Origin: Hoeflea algicola
GTDB lineage: Bacteria; Pseudomonadota; Alphaproteobacteria; Rhizobiales; Rhizobiaceae
NCBI RefSeq assembly: GCF_026619415.1
Contig: NZ_JAOVZR010000001.1
Span: 2,597,501-2,661,500, forward strand
DNA: 64,000 bases
Direction: 5' to 3'
Shown here: one piece after another, positions 58,869 to 64,000 of the stretch
How positions within the stretch are numbered: the first letter of the stretch is position 1
Layout of the letters: each line of letters starts with the position of its first letter
Position numbers and translations under genes: made by a program
The notes under the pieces: generated by a model
Told to the model about the DNA's origin: nothing
What the model saw: only the letters and a program-made list of their open reading frames with translations
Databases searched by the model: none

Positions 58869-60044
58869 ATGAGAACGTTCAGCAAAATTGCCTTGGCAGC
58901 GGGATTTTTGGCGCTTGGTGCCATCAATGTTCACGCCGAAGGTATCGATGAAATCAACCCGGACGTTGCCGCCCGGCTCTACAACCCCGACATGCTTGAC
59001 CCGGCTCAGCCGATTGGTCCGAGCGCCTGGCGCGATTTCGTCGCCAAGAACCCGCCACCCTGGAAAATCGGCTATGCCAGTTCCTACGCTGGCAACACCT
59101 GGCGCGCCGGTGCCATGAACGAACTGCAAAATGTCATCATTCCCGAGTGGAAAGAACTCGGCTTGCTTGATGAAGTCGTGATCACCCAGTCGAACCTCAA
59201 TGATTCAACCCAGATCCAGCAGATGCGCCAACTGGTTGATCAGGGTGTGGACGCCATCATCGTCTGTTGCTCGAACCCGACCGCCTTGAACCAGACCGTC
59301 CAGTACGCGGCTGACAAGGGCGTGCCGGTATTCTCGCTGACCGGCTACCTTACCTCGCCATACGCGATCAACTCATCGGTCAACTACCAGGTTGCCGGTT
59401 TCGAGATCGGCAAGAATATGGCTGAGCAAATCGGCGGCGAAGGCAATGTCCTGGTCGTCGAGGGCATTCCCGGAACTTCCGGATCTGACAGCCAGGACCG
59501 CGGCGTCAAGGCAGGTCTTGCTTCGGCACCTGGCGTCAAGGTCGTTGGCTCGGTTGCCGGCATGTGGACCGATCAGGTTGCGCAGGGCGAAGTGCAGAAA
59601 TGGCTCGCCACCCATCCAGGCAAGCTCGACGGAATTGTCGTCCAGTCAGCCGCTGAAATGGGCGTTCTGCGCGCAGTTCAGCAGTCCGGTCGCGGCGATG
59701 TGCCGGTGGCAATCGGTGGTGAACTCGGCGCCTTGTGCTACTGGCGCCAGAACCCCGACTACATCACCGCTTCCTATCAGGTCTGGCCGCCAGCTGATGA
59801 GATGCAGTTGATCTGGAACATCATGATGCGGACACTTCAGGGACAGGGGCCGAAGATCCAGTCCGTCCTCGTCGACCCGATCAAGCTGACCTACGATGAT
59901 CTGGCCAAGGTGATGGCAGAAGATTGCAGCCTGGACACACCTGACTGGCTTGCCGTTGGCGCCGATCGCTGGGGTGGGGCGTCCGAATACCTGGACGACT
60001 TCTTCCTCAAGCCTGCCGACCCGAAGAAATACGTCGCAAAGTAA
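58869..60044 (+). CDS. Sugar ABC transporter substrate-binding protein (ribose-type)
   Basis: Periplasmic type 1 binding protein, 391 residues. The signal peptide MRTFSKIALAAGFLALGAI ends near VHAEG. DQGVDAIIVCCSNPTALNQTV and VEGIPGTSGSDSQDRGVKAGL are family motifs. It is longer than RbsB by about 100 residues. The ATG at 58869 is chosen because the signal peptide begins there; AGAGGAG is about 11 bases upstream. Feeds the ATPase and permeases downstream. Confidence 0.9.
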   Translation: MRTFSKIALAAGFLALGAINVHAEGIDEINPDVAARLYNPDMLDPAQPIGPSAWRDFVAKNPPPWKIGYASSYAGNTWRAGAMNELQNVIIPEWKELGLLDEVVITQSNLNDSTQIQQMRQLVDQGVDAIIVCCSNPTALNQTVQYAADKGVPVFSLTGYLTSPYAINSSVNYQVAGFEIGKNMAEQIGGEGNVLVVEGIPGTSGSDSQDRGVKAGLASAPGVKVVGSVAGMWTDQVAQGEVQKWLATHPGKLDGIVVQSAAEMGVLRAVQQSGRGDVPVAIGGELGALCYWRQNPDYITASYQVWPPADEMQLIWNIMMRTLQGQGPKIQSVLVDPIKLTYDDLAKVMAEDCSLDTPDWLAVGADRWGGASEYLDDFFLKPADPKKYVAK

Positions 60045-60052
60045 CCATTGAA

Positions 60053-60079
60053 GCGGGGCCACTCCTGCGGTGGCCCCGC
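60053..60079 (+). terminator. Stem-loop between binding-protein and ATPase genes
   Basis: Perfect 10-bp stem GCGGGGCCAC / GTGGCCCCGC around a 7-base loop, no T tract. Probably protects the upstream message and lowers expression of the ATPase and permease genes. Confidence 0.6.
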
Positions 60080-60106
60080 AGCTTCCAAACCCGTTTTGCC
60101 GGAACC

Positions 60107-61927
60107 ATGATGACCCCTCACCCCACTGACATCACACCAGCCGCTCCGGGTCGCGACACGATCCTGGTGCGCAATGTGAAGAAGTATTTCGGACCGACGC
60201 GCGCGCTTGATGGCGCCAGCTTCTCGGCCCGTGCGGGCGAGATTCACGCCGTGGTTGGTGGTAATGGCTGCGGCAAGAGCACAATGGCGAAGGTCGTCTC
60301 GGGCATCCTGCCGATTGACGGTGGCTCCGTCTCCATTTTGGGTGAAACGCCATCGACGCCGGCCGAGAGCCGGGCCCTCGGCATTTCGACGGTTTACCAG
60401 GAGGTGCTGGTCGCGGACGAAAGTTCGGTCGTCGACAACATCTTCATGGGGGCAGATTCGCTCTTCACCAAGAAAATGTCACAAGACCGGAAAGTGCGTC
60501 GTGCGGCAGACCTGATGCGCGAATTGTCCGGCGAATCGGTTGATCCCTTCGCCATGGTGGGAACACTCCCGCTCGGCCTCAAACAATGGATAACCATTGC
60601 TCGCGCGCTGTTGAGCGAGCCTAAAATCCTAATTCTCGACGAAAGCTCTGCCGCGCTCGATTTCGACAGTACCGAGCGGTTGTTTGCCAAGATGCGCGCG
60701 CTTCGCGACGGCGGAACCACGGTACTTATCGTCACCCACCGGATTGCCGAACTGATCCGCATCTCCGACCGTGCCACCGTGCTGCGTGATGGGCGCGATG
60801 TCGGCGTTCTCGAAAAGCATGAGATCACTGAAAAGAACCTGCTTGCGCTGATGACCGGTGAAGATCAGGGGGATGCCCATCACGCGCTTCAGGCCCCACA
60901 GCCCGCCGATAACACTGTTGCCTTGCAGGCCAGTAATCTGGCGATCTGGCCGGAAGGCCGTCAGTTCGATTTTGAACTGCGCCGTGGCGAGATTGTCGGC
61001 GTCGCAGGCCTCGATGGACAGGGCCAGGATGGTTTCGTTCGAGTGCTGGCCGGCGTGCAGGAAGCGGCTCACGGCCTGATCCAGGTTCGCGACCACCATG
61101 GTGAGTTGCATGTGGTGCGCAATCAGGCTGAAGCGGTTGCCCATCGCATCACCTATGTTTCCGGCGACCGCAAGAAGGAAGGCATTTTTGCGTCATTGTC
61201 GATCTTCGAAAACATGGTCATGCCACTCTACCGGGAAAAGAAGCGTGCCGGAATTCTCGGCATTATCGATCGCGAAGCGCTGGGTGCTATCTTCAAGCGC
61301 GAAGTCGACAATCTGATGATCAAGTTCGGCATGCGGGATGACAAGATTACCTCGCTGTCGGGCGGCAACCAGCAGAAGGTGCTGATTGGGCGCGGCTTTG
61401 CCATGCGCCCCGATGTCATCGTTCTCAATGATCCGGCGCGCGGCATCGATGTGGGGGCCAAGGCGGAGCTCTACAAGCACCTGCGCAGCTTCGCCAGCGA
61501 CGGAAAATCCGTAATCTACATGTCGTCGGAGCTTGAAGAATTTCTGGGATTTGCCACCCGGGTGATCGTCTTTCGCGACGGCGCGCCGTTTGACGCCTTT
61601 GATGGCCGCCGGCTTGATCCCAAAACAATTCTCGAGGCGATGTTCGGGCAGACAGACGGACAGGGGCTGGGAACCGAGTATGGGCTGGTTCCTGGCCGCA
61701 TTGCTTCCGGTTCGTCGGATGCCTCGATATCGGCGGACGGCGTGCGGGTCACCGTTGTCGTCCCCGACGCGCTCAAACCCGGCAAGGATCAGGCACCCAA
61801 GGCTGATATCGCTGCTGCTGATCCCCCCCGCACCGATACGCCGGTCAAGAACCAGGCCGCAGGTCGCCCAATCAAGATCATCGAGTTCGCTGCCGATACA
61901 CTTCAGCCAAGGCAGGTAAAGCTGTGA
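60107..61927 (+). CDS. Ribose-type ABC transporter ATPase with a C-terminal extension
   Basis: Double-NBD importer ATPase of 606 residues, about 100 longer than RbsA. NBD1: GGNGCGKSTM, Walker B ILILDESSAALD, but a degenerate signature LPLGLKQWITIARAL. NBD2: GLDGQGQDG in place of Walker A (usual), LSGGNQQKVLIGRGF and VIVLNDPARGIDVG, in which Asn-Asp-Pro replaces Asp-Glu-Pro, so the catalytic Glu is Asp. Residues about 510-606 form a low-complexity Pro/Asp/Ala-rich tail ending IKIIEFAADTLQPRQ. Overlaps the next gene by 4 bp. Confidence 0.88.
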   Translation: MMTPHPTDITPAAPGRDTILVRNVKKYFGPTRALDGASFSARAGEIHAVVGGNGCGKSTMAKVVSGILPIDGGSVSILGETPSTPAESRALGISTVYQEVLVADESSVVDNIFMGADSLFTKKMSQDRKVRRAADLMRELSGESVDPFAMVGTLPLGLKQWITIARALLSEPKILILDESSAALDFDSTERLFAKMRALRDGGTTVLIVTHRIAELIRISDRATVLRDGRDVGVLEKHEITEKNLLALMTGEDQGDAHHALQAPQPADNTVALQASNLAIWPEGRQFDFELRRGEIVGVAGLDGQGQDGFVRVLAGVQEAAHGLIQVRDHHGELHVVRNQAEAVAHRITYVSGDRKKEGIFASLSIFENMVMPLYREKKRAGILGIIDREALGAIFKREVDNLMIKFGMRDDKITSLSGGNQQKVLIGRGFAMRPDVIVLNDPARGIDVGAKAELYKHLRSFASDGKSVIYMSSELEEFLGFATRVIVFRDGAPFDAFDGRRLDPKTILEAMFGQTDGQGLGTEYGLVPGRIASGSSDASISADGVRVTVVVPDALKPGKDQAPKADIAAADPPRTDTPVKNQAAGRPIKIIEFAADTLQPRQVKL

Positions 61928-63357
61928 GCCAGGCCATCCCCTTGCCCGAAGCCGCAGCTTCCACGGATGAGCCATCCCGCGGCGGGAGGTCCAACCCTTT
62001 CTTGCTGGTGCCGATCAGCCTGTTTTTCCTGTTGCTTGGTCTGGCCGTGCTGCGTTCGCCCAGCCTTGTCACCAGCGCCGGTATCGGAAGCGCCATTATC
62101 GTGGCGACGCCGCTTATCCTGGCCACTTATGCGCTTATGGCGGTGGTGATTTCAGGGCGTGGAACCGTCGATCTGTCGGTGGGACCGCTTATCGGCTTTG
62201 TCAATGTGACACTGATCCAACTTCATGGCGCCGGTGTTCTGGAGAACCCGATCGCTGTCTTCGCCTATGCCATCGCGGTGGGGGCGGCCTATCAGTTGAT
62301 ATTTGCCTTGATCGTCATCTATGTCCGGGTACAGCCGATCATCGTCTCGCTGTCGGGCTATCTGGCGCTTTCAGGCCTCAATCTTGTGATCCTGCCTCGC
62401 CCCGGCGGCGTTGCCCCGCAATGGATGGCGGATTGGGGGCTCGGCACCTCGATTTTCTCGCCGGTTCTGCTGATTCTGGTGCTGGCCTCGCTTGGCTGGA
62501 TGCTGTTCACCCAGACGGCTTTCTTCACCCATCTGCGGCTGATGGGATCGGATGAGCGCGCGGCCTACACCAGTGGCGTTCCCATCTATGTGGTCAGGAT
62601 CGGGGCGCATTTGATCTCCGGGTGCTTTGCCGGTCTGGCAGCCATCGCGTTCACAGCACTAATTTCATCGGGTGACCCATCGCAGGGAACCACCTACACG
62701 CTGATCGCGGTCACCGCGCTGGTTCTTGGTGGCGCGTCGCTGGCCGGCGGGCGCGGCGGGGTGTTCGGCTCGTTCCTGGGGGCGATCAATCTCTATTTGA
62801 TCACCTTCGTGCTGGCGACCTTCAACTTCGGCGCGGTACAGAGTTTTGTCACCAATCTTGCCTATGGCACGATCCTGGTCGTTTCGTTGCTCCTGACGTT
62901 GATCATTCCCTTCATCCAGCGGCATCTGCGCAATTTCTCTCCGCTGCTGTATTTTGTGGCGCTTTCGGTGGTTGCGCTTGGCGTGATCCTGCATGCGACA
63001 TTCGATTATCAATCCGGCGCAGCAACGCCTCAGCAAAGCGAAACAACCGAACCGGTGATTGTGTCCCAGATGCTCGAGCCGATCGAGCCAGAACTGCTCT
63101 ATGTCGCACCGCTCGAAGTTGCCGCTCCCAACCCGCAGGAACGTGCCTTGCGCGCCGAGGCCACACCGGTGATCCTGTTCGTGCTGTTGATGGTGGTGAT
63201 TGCGGTTTTCTTGCGGCTTGCGTTCTCGATGTCTGAAAAGCGCAGCCTGGCTCCTGTGGTCGCGGTGGTGGTGCTGGCGCTGGTGGTGCTTGGCGCCTAC
63301 ATGATGCGCCATCCTGACGGCCTCGCCCTGTCGCCTGCAACGGAGGCAGTAGAATGA
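61924..63357 (+). CDS. Ribose-type ABC transporter permease with extra C-terminal region
   Basis: BPD_transp_2 permease of 477 residues, about 140 longer than RbsC. The signature ISGRGTVDLSVGPLIGFVNV and late motif VLGGASLAGGRGGVFGSFLG mark the core (1-340). It then continues with a hydrophobic helix, a proline/glutamate-rich loop (residues 370-415) and two further helices. Overlaps the next permease gene (ATGA). Confidence 0.87.
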   Translation: MSQAIPLPEAAASTDEPSRGGRSNPFLLVPISLFFLLLGLAVLRSPSLVTSAGIGSAIIVATPLILATYALMAVVISGRGTVDLSVGPLIGFVNVTLIQLHGAGVLENPIAVFAYAIAVGAAYQLIFALIVIYVRVQPIIVSLSGYLALSGLNLVILPRPGGVAPQWMADWGLGTSIFSPVLLILVLASLGWMLFTQTAFFTHLRLMGSDERAAYTSGVPIYVVRIGAHLISGCFAGLAAIAFTALISSGDPSQGTTYTLIAVTALVLGGASLAGGRGGVFGSFLGAINLYLITFVLATFNFGAVQSFVTNLAYGTILVVSLLLTLIIPFIQRHLRNFSPLLYFVALSVVALGVILHATFDYQSGAATPQQSETTEPVIVSQMLEPIEPELLYVAPLEVAAPNPQERALRAEATPVILFVLLMVVIAVFLRLAFSMSEKRSLAPVVAVVVLALVVLGAYMMRHPDGLALSPATEAVE

Positions 63358-64000
63358 ATTCCGCCTCCACTCAGCCTCTCGGTTTGCCTGCAAAGATCAT
63401 CGGTCTGGTGGTCGGGATCATCCTCACCGTTATCGGGGTCATCTTCGGCTTCATGCAGGGCACCTCGGTGCAAATCATCATCCTCTCGGCGATTGCAACT
63501 TTGGCAGCCTTTGTCTGGGGCTGGCGTTATGTGCTGGGCCAATTCATCGAAGCGCAACCGGAAAACGCGGAAGGCCCCAGCGAAATTCGGCGGGTCTGGC
63601 TGCAATTCCGTCCGGCACTGATCGGGCTGGTTGCGATCCTGCTGCTGTTCCTTGTGTTGTCGCTGACGATTGAAAATTTCTTCAATGTCTGGAATGTCAT
63701 CTCGCTGCTGATCCTGCTCAGCATTATTGTCATCACCCGGACACTGGGGCGTCAATTCCAGGAAAACCGCTCTGCCTTCATCGGCATCATGGTGCTTTCA
63801 GGATTGTTCTCGATTGGCGCGATGAACATTGATGGCTTTGCCTCGACGATGAACATCAAGTCGATGCTGTTGTTCGCGGCGTTTTTGGGCATAGCCTCGG
63901 TCGGGCAGACGCTGGTGGCGCTCCTGGGCGGGCTCGACCTTTCGATCCCCTTTATCATCGGCGCGGCCAATGTCGGACTGCTCTATCTCATCAGCCTCGG
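63354..64000 (+). CDS. ABC transporter permease (partial, cut by window edge)
   Basis: Frame opens at the ATG 63354, which overlaps the previous stop as ATGA, and is still open at the edge. The first 215 residues include two N-terminal helices (PAKIIGLVVGIILTVIGVIFGF; IIILSAIATLAAFVWGW), a charged loop, further helices and the family signature ALLGGLDLSIPFIIGAANVG. The region before the signature is unusually long. Second permease of the importer. Confidence 0.87.
   Translation, partial: MNSASTQPLGLPAKIIGLVVGIILTVIGVIFGFMQGTSVQIIILSAIATLAAFVWGWRYVLGQFIEAQPENAEGPSEIRRVWLQFRPALIGLVAILLLFLVLSLTIENFFNVWNVISLLILLSIIVITRTLGRQFQENRSAFIGIMVLSGLFSIGAMNIDGFASTMNIKSMLLFAAFLGIASVGQTLVALLGGLDLSIPFIIGAANVGLLYLISL

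Overview
The window looks like a GC-rich chromosome or large replicon of a marine or halotolerant alphaproteobacterium, most likely Rhizobiales-like. The basis is the codon use, the EnuR/UehABC/EutABC/Doe ectoine-catabolism locus in the layout known from Rhizobiales and Rhodobacterales, many ABC-importer catabolic operons with Shine-Dalgarno/ATGA junctions, and an accessory N-type ATPase operon. The genus is an inference. I saw no rRNA, tRNA, IS element, CRISPR array or prophage gene.

Layout. 1-5.6 kb (minus): atpDCQRBEFA of an N-type ATPase, with an SDR gene just upstream. 7.0-8.3 kb: cbpM/cbpA. 8.5-11.4 kb: copA and divergent copZ around two CueR-type operators. 11.6-25.3 kb: complete ectoine/hydroxyectoine uptake and degradation, with enuR-uehABC-usp-eutABC-doeA-doeB on minus and asnC-doeC-doeD divergent on plus. 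doeD carries a one-base frameshift. 25.5 kb: a stand-alone aldo/keto reductase.

26.6-43.5 kb is a divergent catabolic island around an unusual regulator (33784-35625), a winged-helix DNA-binding domain fused to a cytoplasmic ABC-type solute-binding domain. The left arm is a ribose-type ABC importer with an SDR, a 3-hydroxyisobutyrate-dehydrogenase-like enzyme and a ThuA protein. The right arm has an SDR, an M24 'pita-bread' protein, an E1alpha/E1beta/E2 2-oxoacid-dehydrogenase-like set, an aldehyde dehydrogenase and another SDR. Several genes carry lesions: a nonsense codon in the ABC ATPase, a shortened signal peptide in the binding protein, and a frameshift in the M24 gene.

43.6-54.2 kb (minus) is one long operon: a sugar-type ABC importer, a PfkB kinase, a SLOG/LOG-like protein, two Asp/Glu/hydantoin racemases, a maleate-isomerase-like domain fused in frame to a dihydropyrimidinase-like hydrolase, and a PuuE-like deacetylase, with a divergent GntR regulator. 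I propose import, phosphorylation and N-glycosidic cleavage of an N-glycoside, followed by opening of the released cyclic amide. This is the best candidate here for an undescribed pathway.

55.4-64 kb: an IclR regulator divergent to an SCP2-like protein, an alpha/beta hydrolase, an AHL-lactonase-family hydrolase and a ribose-type ABC importer with unusual extensions. It looks like a lactone or ester-linked sugar utilisation unit and runs off the right edge.
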